Assembly (NCBI GenBank): GCA_946554325.1
Contig: CAMNSB010000004.1
Coordinates: forward strand, 1-44,155
Reading direction: 5' to 3'
Source: an uncultured Mycoplasmatota bacterium
Lineage (GTDB): Bacteria > Bacillota_I > Bacilli_A > RF39 > UBA660
DNA length: 44,155 nucleotides
Below, one piece after another: positions 22,256-32,235 of this stretch. A program made the translations under genes and the position numbers. How positions within the stretch are numbered: the stretch's first letter is position 1; every line of letters starts with the position of its first letter. A model generated the notes under the pieces. That model worked only from the letters and a program-made list of their open reading frames with translations, did no database searches and was not told where the DNA came from.

Positions 22256-22400
22256 TATAGCAGGGTAATTTTGCACTTGACGAAATTTCTAACCCCCTAT
22301 ATATTTTGACATCTCACTATCGTTCATATCAAAATATGGGGGCTAAGGTTTAGGCAACCTTAGAATCCACCTGCCTTATTTCGTATTATTTCAAAACTTC
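22256..22400 (-). other. Conserved hairpin spacer of element 1 (oriT-like)
   Basis: It contains hairpins CTAAGGTT-GCCTA-AACCTTAG (around 22343-22363) and CCCCC...GGGGG enclosing TATTTTGA/TCAAAATA (around 22292-22342). It is nearly the same as 35745-35885 of element 2, which lies just upstream of a MobV relaxase gene. An origin of transfer is the best guess. No relaxase lies behind it here. Confidence 0.5.
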
Positions 22401-22479
22401 GTAATGAAATAAAACTACATAAGACTTAAAAATTATTTGTACCTTTTACAAACAATGTTGAGTAAAAGGTCTCATAATT

Positions 22480-24432
<1,953 letters not shown>

Positions 24433-24450
24433 TTAACCCCACAAAAACAT
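24433..24450 (-). CDS. Possible five-residue leader peptide (MFLWG)
   Basis: ATG TTT TTG TGG GGT TAA is preceded by AAAGGAAG at four-base spacing. Its start region is the same stretch that can pair with the terminator 5' arm, so ribosome binding here would affect which hairpin forms. Confidence 0.45.
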   Translation of the reverse strand: MFLWG

Positions 24451-24473
24451 AAAACTTCCTTTATTGCTTTCCT

Positions 24474-24501
24474 ATTATAGATTCTTTTAATGTAAAGTCA
24501 A
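24474..24501 (-). promoter_or_regulatory. Promoter of the element 1 recombinase
   Basis: TTGACT (24501-24496) and TATAAT (24479-24474) with a 16-base spacer on the minus strand. It lies about 155 bases upstream of the recombinase start, leaving room for the leader. Confidence 0.65.
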
Positions 24502-24541
24502 GACATAATTACCATTTTTTGCCTATTTTAAGACGATTTTA

Positions 24542-24890
24542 AAGGAAGTTGGTACAAATACTTATATTTAGTTTAATTGCTTAATAAAGATTTCTAAATC
24601 TGACAATTTGATTTTATTAGATAAATTCTCAATAAAGATTTCATTAGAATAATTAAATACTAAAAATGTTACACCTTTAATAATAATTCTATGGGGTTCT
24701 ATGTAGTTTAAATTTGTCTTATTAATTTTTCTAATATTGCCATTGATAATAGTAGGTGTAGTATTACAAAAACTACATATAAATTCTATTTTATTCTTTA
24801 ATTCATTATCAATTTCTAATTCTTTCTTTGTAATAGTTACCATTTCATCTGTCCTCCTTTACTTAAACAATTAAAAAGTACCAACTTCTT
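24542..24890. repeat. Inverted repeat flanking the 91-aa gene, element 1
   Basis: AAGGAAGTTGGTAC (24542-24555) is the inverse of GTACCAACTTCTT (24878-24890). Element 2 has the same pair with two compensating base changes (GATAT/ATATC). The copies sit in front of the 91-aa gene and in front of the recombinase promoter, so they could be operators. Confidence 0.5.
24568..24843 (-). CDS. Conserved 91-aa element protein, candidate directionality factor
   Basis: Close homologue of 38216-38491. A CxxC (CSFC, residues about 29-32) precedes a conserved core (YIEPHRIIIKGVTFLVFNYS) and an acidic C-terminal helix. It is the first gene inside the tRNA-side end, before the recombinase. In serine-integrase elements the small conserved partner is often the recombination directionality factor. 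This is inference; a regulator is also possible. AAAGGAGG precedes the ATG. Confidence 0.65.
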   Translation of the reverse strand: MVTITKKELEIDNELKNKIEFICSFCNTTPTIINGNIRKINKTNLNYIEPHRIIIKGVTFLVFNYSNEIFIENLSNKIKLSDLEIFIKQLN

Positions 24891-24895
24891 ATTTG

Positions 24896-24952
24896 AAATT
24901 GATACTTATATATTTAAGTCCTAAACTATAAAAGTTCGGACAGATTGCTTAC
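24896..24952. other. Right attachment end of element 1 with replacement tRNA terminator
   Basis: The stretch from AATTGATAC to the tRNA CCA is shared with the right ends of element 2 and, in part, the third element. It includes a hairpin (GTCC-GAAC/GTTT-AGGAC on the minus strand) that can serve as the terminator of the tRNA transcript, and the half-site GCTTAC next to TGGTG. Confidence 0.55.
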
Positions 24953-25026
24953 TGGTGCCGAATGACATAGTCGAAATGTCCTCTGACCCTTACCAAGGGC
25001 CTGTTTTACCGCTAAACTAAATCGGC
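24953..25026 (-). tRNA. tRNA-Thr(GGT)
   Basis: Complete cloverleaf with anticodon loop TTGGTAA (GGT), short D-loop AGCGGTA, T-loop TTCGACT and encoded CCA. Acceptor position 6-67 is a T-T mismatch, which is unusual. Element 1 is joined at its 3' end. Confidence 0.88.
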
Positions 25027-25216
25027 AGTTTTATCGCTAACCTTTATTTATGATTTCAATACTTTATAGTGATTGAATTTTTCATTTAGGTTCATTTCTT
25101 ACTAAACATTATACTATACTTTTGGTAATTTGAAACATTTTTTTATTATTCTCTGAATTTATTTCTAAATTGGCACAATTCAATATAAAAGAAAAATGCC
25201 TATTTTATCAAATATC

Positions 25217-25292
25217 TGGTGTCCAAAGCGGGAATCGAACCCACATCGCTTCCTTCGGAGGGAAGTATTCTATCCTTTTGAACTATTCGGAC
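25217..25292 (-). tRNA. tRNA-Arg(CCG)
   Basis: Cloverleaf with anticodon stem CTTCC/GGAAG, loop CTCCGAA (anticodon CCG), T-loop TTCGATT and encoded CCA. It is followed on its 5' side by a lipoprotein gene, as is the tRNA-Arg(CCT) at 38590. No element is inserted at this tRNA. The stretch 25030-25216 between the tRNAs holds no gene. Confidence 0.92.
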
Positions 25293-25303
25293 GGCTGGAA
25301 AAA

Positions 25304-25789
25304 TTATTTTTTACATTTTCCTCCATATTTTTCATAAAATGCAATAAACTTTTCTAATGGTACTTTTCCCTCTTCATCCACAACATTATCTTCTTCTCCT
25401 TCTATTTTTAGAAGTTTATCTGTATCAATATGAGCATAATCAATGGTAGTTACACTCGTCATTGAATTTTTTGTTACTGTAATTTTATTACTATAGTGTT
25501 TTAGTCCATCATATGCCGAATATATTTTTTGATAGGCACTTTTATATTCTTCTATTACACTACTATCTGTGCTAGTAACTTTATCTGTTGCTACTAGTTT
25601 TTTTACATAATTATCTTTATAATATACTTTATTTGTGATTTCTATATCTGTATTTTCACTGTTTGTTATTGCATTCTTTGTACAAGTCATTACTTTATAG
25701 TCTTTTTCTTCTTTACTTGTACATGCAGTTAAAAAAACTAATACTACTAGAATGATTAAGCTTGTCACTTTATTTTGCTTTTTTCTCAT
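25304..25789 (-). CDS. YehR/DUF1307-like lipoprotein A
   Basis: A signal peptide ends in lipobox FLTAC (residues about 19-23). The mature part has VMTCTKN, VYYKDNYVKKL, YKSAYQKIYSAYDGLKHYSN and VTTIDYAHIDTDKLLKIEG. A paralogue with the same features is at 38684. Resembles the DUF1307 family of unknown function. It overlaps the DUF1003 gene by 20 bases and stands directly upstream of tRNA-Arg(CCG). Confidence 0.7.
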   Translation of the reverse strand: MRKKQNKVTSLIILVVLVFLTACTSKEEKDYKVMTCTKNAITNSENTDIEITNKVYYKDNYVKKLVATDKVTSTDSSVIEEYKSAYQKIYSAYDGLKHYSNKITVTKNSMTSVTTIDYAHIDTDKLLKIEGEEDNVVDEEGKVPLEKFIAFYEKYGGKCKK

Positions 25790-26324
25790 TTGTCATACTC
25801 CCTTGTTCGTCTTTTTCTTTTAATTCGTTTAATATCTTTTTTTGATTTTTTAAAATCTGTTCCATTTTATCATGTAATTCTTCTAAAATCAATTCACTTT
25901 TTAAGTCTATTCTATAATCATTTTGGTTTCTAAGACTATCTTTCTCAGCTTGCCTATTTTGGCTCATCATAATAATTGGAGCCTGTAATGCAGCAATACA
26001 GGAAAGTAATAAATTTAGTAGTATAAATGGATAAGGGTCAATTTTATTTCCATCACTTAATATTTTGACATTTAAAATTATCCAAAAGGCTAAAAAGGAA
26101 ATAAATAAAAAGATAAAAGTCCAACTACCTGTAATTTCTGATATTTTGTCTGCTAGACGATCTCCTAATGTCATTGTGTTTTCTTCTTGCTTATCTACAT
26201 CAATAGAAATTGGTTGATCCACTAGTAAATCTAATAACTCTTCCTCATCTTTTTCCCCTAAATCCGTATTTAAAAGCATTTTTACAATTTCTTTTTTTGT
26301 CTTTTTTGTTTCCATACACTTCAC
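25770..26324 (-). CDS. DUF1003 membrane protein
   Basis: The central part has the DUF1003 signature: GDRLADKISEITGSWTFIFL, two transmembrane helices (FIFLFISFLAFWIIL, YPFILLNLLLSCIAAL), QAPIIMMSQNRQAEKD and RIDLKSELILEELH. The N-terminal helix is soluble. Function of the family is unknown. Translationally coupled to lipoprotein A. Confidence 0.85.
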   Translation of the reverse strand: MKCMETKKTKKEIVKMLLNTDLGEKDEEELLDLLVDQPISIDVDKQEENTMTLGDRLADKISEITGSWTFIFLFISFLAFWIILNVKILSDGNKIDPYPFILLNLLLSCIAALQAPIIMMSQNRQAEKDSLRNQNDYRIDLKSELILEELHDKMEQILKNQKKILNELKEKDEQGSMTNEKKAK

Positions 26325-26351
26325 CTACTCCATAGTATAACATAGTTTCTT

Positions 26352-27299
26352 TTATTTTTCTATTTCCCCTTCAAATAATTTGTCTACATTTTTATTTGGA
26401 ATCAACATGTTTACTTCTTTATTCACAGAAAATGTAAAGCGATTGGTATTATGTTTTAGTTCTTCACCATCTACACACCATGATTCTTTCGGGATTTTGC
26501 TAAACTCTAAAATTAAATTATCCGTTTTAAAATAAACTACATTTTTTAGTTTTTTATTATTAGTTGCCAAAATTGTTGTTACTAATCTTGCGATTTCTTT
26601 GATACTTTTTGCCTTACATAGCACTACTTCGAATAGTCCATCATCTAGTTTTACATCATCATAAATATTATTTACTCCTGCTACATGGTTCGTATTGGTA
26701 ATAAAAGCAAAGGAAAAATCATCTTCTTCTTCATGATTATCTACTATATATTTAATGTGATACTGTTTTACTTTTCTAATATGATTTTTAATAGCATAGA
26801 TAATATATCCTAATTTACCAAAGTGTTTTTTTAACTGTCTAGGGGTATCAAATGATATATTTACAAAATTACCAAAACAGGCAACATAAACAAATGGTTC
26901 TTTGTTGATAAGACAAGTATCAATATTTCTTTTTGTTCCAGATAGTATTAATTCTAGATCCTTCTCTATATTTTTTGTCATTCCATACATTCTACCCACA
27001 TCATTTACTGTGCCTTGTGGTAGATGATAAATTAATAATTTCTTTTTTCTTCTTAGATTTCCGACCATTGCTTCATGAAGCGTTCCATCTCCTCCTACAG
27101 AAATGGCTAAATCTATATTTTCTGGTAATTTTTCAAATACTTTTATTGCTCCTGTTTTTCTTTTTGTCTTTTCAAAGGAGAGCTGGTAATGATACTTGTT
27201 TGCAATTTGAATTAAATTCTGTTTATTGAGCTTTGTTTTTCTTTTACCACTTTCTGGATTATAAACTAAAACACATTTTTTCAATTTTAATCCCTCCAT
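26352..27299 (-). CDS. Diacylglycerol kinase family lipid kinase
   Basis: A 315-aa DagK/YegS-type protein: N-terminal NPESGKRKTKLNK, ATP-binding SVGGDGTLHEAMVG (residues about 63-76), LPQGTVNDVGRMYG and the later FAFITNTNHVAG and LDDGLFEVVL strands. It phosphorylates diacylglycerol or a related lipid with ATP. The usual GTANDFAR reads GTVNDVGR here. Single gene with its own ribosome-binding site. Confidence 0.85.
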   Translation of the reverse strand: MEGLKLKKCVLVYNPESGKRKTKLNKQNLIQIANKYHYQLSFEKTKRKTGAIKVFEKLPENIDLAISVGGDGTLHEAMVGNLRRKKKLLIYHLPQGTVNDVGRMYGMTKNIEKDLELILSGTKRNIDTCLINKEPFVYVACFGNFVNISFDTPRQLKKHFGKLGYIIYAIKNHIRKVKQYHIKYIVDNHEEEDDFSFAFITNTNHVAGVNNIYDDVKLDDGLFEVVLCKAKSIKEIARLVTTILATNNKKLKNVVYFKTDNLILEFSKIPKESWCVDGEELKHNTNRFTFSVNKEVNMLIPNKNVDKLFEGEIEK

Positions 27300-27437
27300 G
27301 TTATTATTATATCATATCACTACTCTTTTCTTGCAAAATTTCACTTATTTTCCATAATATTTATTTTTTATCTAGGTATCTATTATACTTATATTTTTTT
27401 ATTTTTAATATAATATAGGGAAAGGAGAATTGATAAT

Positions 27438-27593
27438 ATGTACGGATACGGATATCCAATCTATTATAGCTGCCCTGGGAATAATAATGATAACTCAAAC
27501 TCTAGTTGGATATGGATTATTATTATAGTATTCATTTTATTCTTCTTATTTTGGGGAAATGATTCTAGGGGACATAATAATTGCTGTCGCTAA
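27438..27593 (+). CDS. YjcZ-like small spore-type membrane peptide, 51 aa
   Basis: MYGYGYPIYYSCPGNNN is followed by one transmembrane segment (WIWIIIIVFILFFLFWG) and ends NCCR. The glycine/tyrosine-rich start and single membrane helix match the YjcZ family of sporulation-associated peptides. AAAGGAG precedes the ATG. The 138 bases upstream (27300-27437) are AT-rich and otherwise empty. Confidence 0.65.
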   Translation: MYGYGYPIYYSCPGNNNDNSNSSWIWIIIIVFILFFLFWGNDSRGHNNCCR

Positions 27594-27604
27594 TTATTTC
27601 TTTT

Positions 27605-27634
27605 AAAGCACGTTTTCAGTAATGTGCTTTTTTT
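27605..27634. terminator. Bidirectional terminator
   Basis: AAAGCAC pairs with GTGCTTT (27624-27630), with a T tract on the plus strand and an A tract serving the other strand. It ends the YjcZ-like gene. Confidence 0.7.
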
Positions 27635-28134
27635 ATTTTACTATAGTCTTTTTCTAAGGTATTTATAAATTCAGTGGGAATTTTTTCTTTTGCTGATAGA
27701 ATTGAGTTTTTATCAATTCCATATAATGATTCTGCCATAGAACCTACAATACAAGCATTTGTATTGGTATCGCCACCAAGGAATATCACTTTTAAATAAC
27801 CAATAGGAGAAATACACATCATCGCTCCATTTCCTTTACTTTTTCCTTCATTTGGTCCTTTATACCATTTTATTAAATTTGGAGAAAAAGAGGATTTAAA
27901 GTATGGTGTCCACTCTAGTTTATAGTTTTCATATTTTTGAATATATTTTTTTAGGCATTTTTCATAGTTTCCATTATTTAATATGACATCCAGTATGGCT
28001 ATGGTTAGAATTGTATTATCACTATAAAAACTTTTATCTTCTATTATTTTATTCATAGAAACAGGATGTACTTTTTTTATTTAATCAAATTCATAAATAG
28101 AACCTACTAAATCTCCTATGATGGCTCCATACAT
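27616..28134 (-). pseudogene. ADP-ribosylglycohydrolase family pseudogene
   Basis: The ATG at 28134 begins MYGAIIGDLVGSIYEFD, the typical start of DraG-like hydrolases. A TAA stop follows at about 28083. The frame then continues from codon to codon with YSDNTILTIAILDVI, GNGAMMCISPIGYL and LGGDTNTNACIVGSMAESLY. Besides the nonsense codon, about 75 residues that normally lie between SPIGYL and GGDTNT are missing. The gene is dead; only a 146-aa fragment from 28056 could be made. Confidence 0.75.
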
Positions 28135-28159
28135 ATTTTACTATCTTCTTTGTATTTTT

Positions 28160-28501
28160 TTATGATAGATGTTTTACTACCCATTCCAAATATTTTTTGC
28201 GTTTTAAAATAGATAATTTATACTTATCTCCATTTTTCATTTGAATCAAAATACCAAATGGAAAAAATGGTGGTGTTAGACATGTTTTTGCTGTTGCAAT
28301 GTCTTCTATCTTAATTTCCCAACTTACACTTTCTGTTCCAATAAGTCCTGATGCTAAAAAGGTAATTCTTTTATCTGTAAAGTAGTATTTCCCTGAAACT
28401 TGTCTATTGATACTTAAATTAGGCATTTTCCAACAATCCCCTGCTACCTTTTCTGCAAATAATTGTTCCTCTTCTTTTACTTCATATACTTTTTTTACCA
28501 T
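28160..28501 (-). CDS. GRAM/PH-like domain protein, 113 aa
   Basis: A single small beta domain: VSGKYYFTDKRITFLASGLI, SWEIKIEDIATAKTCLTPPF, FGILIQMKNGDKYKLSIL and a final helix KKYLEWVVKHLS. This is the GRAM/PH plan that binds membranes or proteins. AAAGGAG precedes the ATG. It follows the 665-aa gene by 18 bases and may share its transcript. Confidence 0.65.
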   Translation of the reverse strand: MVKKVYEVKEEEQLFAEKVAGDCWKMPNLSINRQVSGKYYFTDKRITFLASGLIGTESVSWEIKIEDIATAKTCLTPPFFPFGILIQMKNGDKYKLSILKRKKYLEWVVKHLS

Positions 28502-28518
28502 ATTTTCTCCTTTTATTA

Positions 28519-30516
28519 CTAACTTATATGTCTATTTGTTAAAACCAATTCTTTGTAAGTTTCACCATTCATAGTAGAAATGGTTCCATTCTCATTTACT
28601 CTATAGGCAACTGATATCGAATAATCTGGATATTTACTCAAAATTTCTTGGACTTTTTCATCCTCTAGTTGTAATTCTTTTTTATGTGCTAAAATATATT
28701 CTACATCTTCTCTATCTTTTTCGAATCTGAATGAATACTTCTCGTCAACAGCACTTTGCTTACTAACTAATGTATACTCTAGTGGAAGTACTTTGAAAGT
28801 AGTATCATATACTTTAACATTTCTAGTAAAATCATCCATATTTGTATTATTTAATATTCTTACTCCAAGTAGACATTTATACATATCACTTATATTAAAA
28901 CTTTTAGCCATCATGTCATTTTTATATTGATACATTGGAAATACTGATATATTGATTCCAAATAACTTCGCTTTAAATCCAAAATCTTGTATTTTATTAT
29001 AATAAGATTTTGTTCTAGTGAAAATTTCTTCTAATGGATTATAAGTATTTCCATTTTGATCGACATCTATAATATCTTCACTTTGTTCTTCTGTTATGGC
29101 ATCTAACATTAAATTTAAAAATTCGTTTGTTTCTGATTGTTTATCCAGTAACTCTGTTGTTTTTTGAATTTTTGAAGTTAAATTGCAGAATTGTGCAAGT
29201 GGTTTAGAGTCACATAGCATTTCAAAACTGTCTTGTTTTATTAATTCTTCTCTTAATTTTTCCATTTGTGATACTGGTATAAAAATATCAATATCGCCAA
29301 AATTTCTACTTTCACCTTCATTATTTAAAATATAAGGGACAGTTCCTCCATAGAAACACATTTCTTTTACTATGTTAGGATTTAATGTTTTTAACTTTTG
29401 ATAAAATTCTTTTATTTGTAATAAGGTATAACTTTGTTTTTCTAGATTTTTACTTTCATTAGCATTATGAACAAAGTAGCCATTCATTCCTGGAAAATAC
29501 GACGGATTATTTTTATTAGATTCATATAATTTTTGTAATTTTCTATTTTCTTTTTCCATCTGTTTTTGAAATTTTTCAAGTTGTTCTTCTTGTTCCTTTT
29601 TATAATCATTAACTACCTTCTTATGGCACTCATATGCTTCATCTACTGATATTCTATCTGCAAATTTTAAAATAAATTGTTCTACCTCTCGATTAGAAGT
29701 ACTAATATCACTAGTATCTGTAAAAAACCATTTGATAAATCCTTTCTCATCACAAACAAAATTCACCCAATATGGTATTTGAGTCCCAACCTTCTTATTT
29801 AATTCATCCCTTGTTTTTACTTTTAAATCACTTTTTATTTTAAAATAATGATATTCATGTAAATCATGGTTCGGATTATCTTTAAAGGTTGAAGCAGTTA
29901 TAGGGTCTTGTGCATATATGGCATTACTAAAATCTTCAGTAAATAAATCTTGCTTTTCCTGATTCGTAATCACTTCAGTCCTTGCAAAAAGTTTTAACCA
30001 TTCCATATCATAAAATAAGGAAATAACGGCTGGATCACTAAAATCTAGGATTTCACCCTCTTCAAAAAATATATATGCATCAAGTTCTTTATAAGGATAC
30101 CCTTCTGTTAATTCAATCAAATTATTACTATTTGTTTTATCAGGTATCACTCTTTTTTGAGCATTTGTAATAGCAGAAATTCCATTATCATCGATATGTT
30201 TATATAGCCAGTCATTAAGATAGAAATAATCTCCAGGCCATAAATATAATTCAGTGCTTCTATCTTTAGAGACAGTGATAGACTTATAAATTTTATGATA
30301 TAAAATATCATTCTCATCACATTCATCATTTTTTTCAAATATCAATTCGTTATTATAATCAAAAACAGAACTAAATTGTCTACCTCTTATCTTTTGTATT
30401 AACCATTCTTTTTTATATCTTAAAATATCTCCTTTTTTAAATTCACTATCATCTTTATCTTTATAATCTTCAGTCATTCTTAAGTATATATAATCTTCTC
30501 TTTTAAAATTCTTCAT
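28519..30516 (-). CDS. Large protein with nucleotidyltransferase-like domain, 665 aa
   Basis: The N-terminal 340 residues are unrecognised, with repeated basic/acidic stretches and a beta-rich start (EFKKGDILRYKKEWLIQKIR). After a coiled coil (about 310-345) comes a nucleotidyltransferase motif GGTVPYILNNEGESRNFGDI then DIFIP (about 390-420). The usual third acidic residue is not evident in the ISVFPMYQY strand, so activity is uncertain. AbiEii-type toxins use this fold; no homology is claimed. AGAGGAAAAAC precedes the ATG. Confidence 0.55.
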   Translation of the reverse strand: MKNFKREDYIYLRMTEDYKDKDDSEFKKGDILRYKKEWLIQKIRGRQFSSVFDYNNELIFEKNDECDENDILYHKIYKSITVSKDRSTELYLWPGDYFYLNDWLYKHIDDNGISAITNAQKRVIPDKTNSNNLIELTEGYPYKELDAYIFFEEGEILDFSDPAVISLFYDMEWLKLFARTEVITNQEKQDLFTEDFSNAIYAQDPITASTFKDNPNHDLHEYHYFKIKSDLKVKTRDELNKKVGTQIPYWVNFVCDEKGFIKWFFTDTSDISTSNREVEQFILKFADRISVDEAYECHKKVVNDYKKEQEEQLEKFQKQMEKENRKLQKLYESNKNNPSYFPGMNGYFVHNANESKNLEKQSYTLLQIKEFYQKLKTLNPNIVKEMCFYGGTVPYILNNEGESRNFGDIDIFIPVSQMEKLREELIKQDSFEMLCDSKPLAQFCNLTSKIQKTTELLDKQSETNEFLNLMLDAITEEQSEDIIDVDQNGNTYNPLEEIFTRTKSYYNKIQDFGFKAKLFGINISVFPMYQYKNDMMAKSFNISDMYKCLLGVRILNNTNMDDFTRNVKVYDTTFKVLPLEYTLVSKQSAVDEKYSFRFEKDREDVEYILAHKKELQLEDEKVQEILSKYPDYSISVAYRVNENGTISTMNGETYKELVLTNRHIS

Positions 30517-30586
30517 ATGTTTTTCCTCTTTTATCTGTTACTTATTATATTACATTTGATTTAAAATTGGAATATAATTAAATCAT

Positions 30587-30727
30587 TTATAAACTCTTCC
30601 AAACTAATAATATAATAATACTATCTTGTTCTAGCTTTGCTTTAATATTATTAAACTTAAGCAAGTTATTAATTTTCTTTTCCAATTTTTCATCAATTGC
30701 TAGTTTTTCTTTTACTATTTGCATCAT
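30587..30727 (-). CDS. Small protein upstream of the 665-aa gene, 46 aa; 91-aa-family remnant?
   Basis: The start (MMQIVKEKLAIDEKLEKKIN) resembles the first 20 residues of the 91-aa element proteins (M-I-KELEID-ELK-KIE). The central CxxC region is missing. After a one-base shift the end would read SLEEFINDLIIF, like their C-terminal helix. AAAGGAG precedes the ATG. It may be a decayed copy of that gene or a short partner of the 665-aa protein. Confidence 0.45.
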   Translation of the reverse strand: MMQIVKEKLAIDEKLEKKINNLLKFNNIKAKLEQDSIIILLVWKSL

Positions 30728-30811
30728 TAATCAAACTCCTTTCAAAACAAACAAAAAAAGATTAACCGAAATGAACTGAAGCCCAAAAGTTGGACAATTT
30801 ATAAATAGTTT

Positions 30812-31621
30812 CTAATTAGAGGATTGTAACCTATAGTTTACAGGTGACAGTCCTTTTAATTTCACTTTAATTCTATCATAATTATAGTAGTTAATATAGT
30901 CATCTATTGCTAAGATTAATTCATTTATATTTTTATATTTATCTTCTTGGTCATAAAACATTTCTGTTTTCAAAAGTCCAAAAAAGTTTTCCATCATTCC
31001 ATTATCCATACTGTTTCCTTTTCTAGACATGCTTTGTTTAATTCCTTTATTCTTTAAGCGTTGTTGATAAGATTGATGTTGATATTGCCAGCCTTGATCT
31101 GAATGCAGGATTAATCCTTCTAGATTTTTACCTTGAAATGCTTTATTAAGCATATCATTTATTTGTTCTAAATTAGGTGATTTAGAAGTATTATAGGATA
31201 TTATTTCTCCATTATATCCATCTAATATTGGTGATAAGTAACATTTTTCTCCTCGAAGATTAAATTCTGTTACATCTGTATACCATTTTTTGTTAGGTTT
31301 ATCTGCATTAAAATCTCTTTCAATTAAATTATCAGCAATATTTCCAATTGTTCCTTTATAAGAAGAATACTTTCTTTTATTTCTTTTTAATGGTTTTAAA
31401 CCTAATTTAACCATTATCCTATAGACTTTCTTATGATTAATATTATAACCTTGATTTCTTAACTCTAATGTGATTCTACGATAACCATATCTTTCTTTAT
31501 TATTAATAAATATTTCTTTAATTTTATTAATAATCTCTTTATTTTTATCATCTTTATCTGTTTTGGATAAAGTATAATAATATACTGATTTAGCTAAACC
31601 AGATACTTTTAGAAGAATCAT
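30812..31621 (-). CDS. IS3-family transposase OrfB
   Basis: The DDE catalytic residues are in WYTDVTEF, LILHSDQGWQY and MENFFGLLK, preceded by the HTH_21-like region (YGYRRITLELRNQGYNINHK). The first ATG is at 31621, but the frame extends upstream without a stop (VNVVSELRLKYPLMILLKVS) to the end of OrfA. The active enzyme is therefore expected as an OrfAB fusion made by a -1 frameshift. Intact by length (269 aa plus the fused part). Confidence 0.9.
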   Translation of the reverse strand: MILLKVSGLAKSVYYYTLSKTDKDDKNKEIINKIKEIFINNKERYGYRRITLELRNQGYNINHKKVYRIMVKLGLKPLKRNKRKYSSYKGTIGNIADNLIERDFNADKPNKKWYTDVTEFNLRGEKCYLSPILDGYNGEIISYNTSKSPNLEQINDMLNKAFQGKNLEGLILHSDQGWQYQHQSYQQRLKNKGIKQSMSRKGNSMDNGMMENFFGLLKTEMFYDQEDKYKNINELILAIDDYINYYNYDRIKVKLKGLSPVNYRLQSSN

Positions 31622-31656
31622 TAATGGATATTTTAGCCGAAGTTCACTTACAACAT

Positions 31657-32169
31657 TTACTTTTTCTTCTGTTGTTGATTCTTCCTTGCTTGAACAACGG
31701 CTCTCAATTTTTTTGAGTATTCTAGCTCCGCAGATAAATACTGTACTTGTTCCTCAAGTCTTTTTATCTTTTCGTCTTTGGTTTCCTCTTTTTTTACTTC
31801 TTTTGGTTTTTTCATAATAGTTGGACTCCTTCCACGTTTTCGTTCAACTATATTATAACCATTTTCTTTATATTTTTTAATCCAATTATGTAACATTCCA
31901 TCACTTAATAGTCCAATGTCTATTGCAACTGTTTGAATTGGTTCATTATCTATTAAAACTCTATTTATTGCTTCTTCTTTAAATTGCTTTGGATATTCTT
32001 TATTTTTGGTTGTTCTAAGAATATCAAATCCATGCTTATCTATTAACCATACTAAATATTGAATATTGTGTTTAGTCATTCCATATTTTGATTGTAGAGT
32101 TTTTAGTGTTTCTCCTTCTTTTCTTTTGTTATATATTTCTATTTTTTCTTCATAACTCAATTTTGTCAT
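31657..32169 (-). CDS. IS3-family OrfA
   Basis: A 170-aa protein with two helix-turn-helix units (EGETLKTLQSKYGMTKHNIQ and IQTVAIDIGLLSDGMLHNWI) and a C-terminal leucine-zipper-like segment (EKIKRLEEQVQYLSAELEYS). It ends at AAGAAAAAGTAA; the A5G run is a plausible -1 slippery site giving OrfAB. A mixed IR-binding role for OrfA is known in the family. Confidence 0.85.
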   Translation of the reverse strand: MTKLSYEEKIEIYNKRKEGETLKTLQSKYGMTKHNIQYLVWLIDKHGFDILRTTKNKEYPKQFKEEAINRVLIDNEPIQTVAIDIGLLSDGMLHNWIKKYKENGYNIVERKRGRSPTIMKKPKEVKKEETKDEKIKRLEEQVQYLSAELEYSKKLRAVVQARKNQQQKKK

Positions 32170-32235
32170 ATAAAAACCTCGTTTCTATTTTGTCCAAGAA
32201 ACGGGGTTCATATCAAAATTAACCTTTATATTTTG

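Larger units (their letters stand above)
30772..32210. mobile_element. IS3-family (IS150-like) insertion sequence
   Basis: About 1.44 kb with two overlapping-type reading frames and ends that begin TGAAC and share TTGGACAA (TGAACTGAAGCCCAAAAG at the left, TGAACCCCGTTTCTTGG at the right). ATTAACC occurs on both sides (30761-30767 and 32219-32225) and may be part of the target, but an exact target duplication could not be fixed. It interrupts the right end of element 3. Confidence 0.8.

Noticed and set aside
24542-24890. Invertible DNA switch around the 91-aa gene
   Set aside because: The inverted repeats are short, do not resemble the GGTGCG attachment dyad, and the gene has the same orientation in both elements.
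30761-32225. ATTAACC as a target-site duplication of the IS3-family element
   Set aside because: It lies a few bases outside the recognised ends and seven bases would be long for this family; it may be chance in AT-rich DNA.
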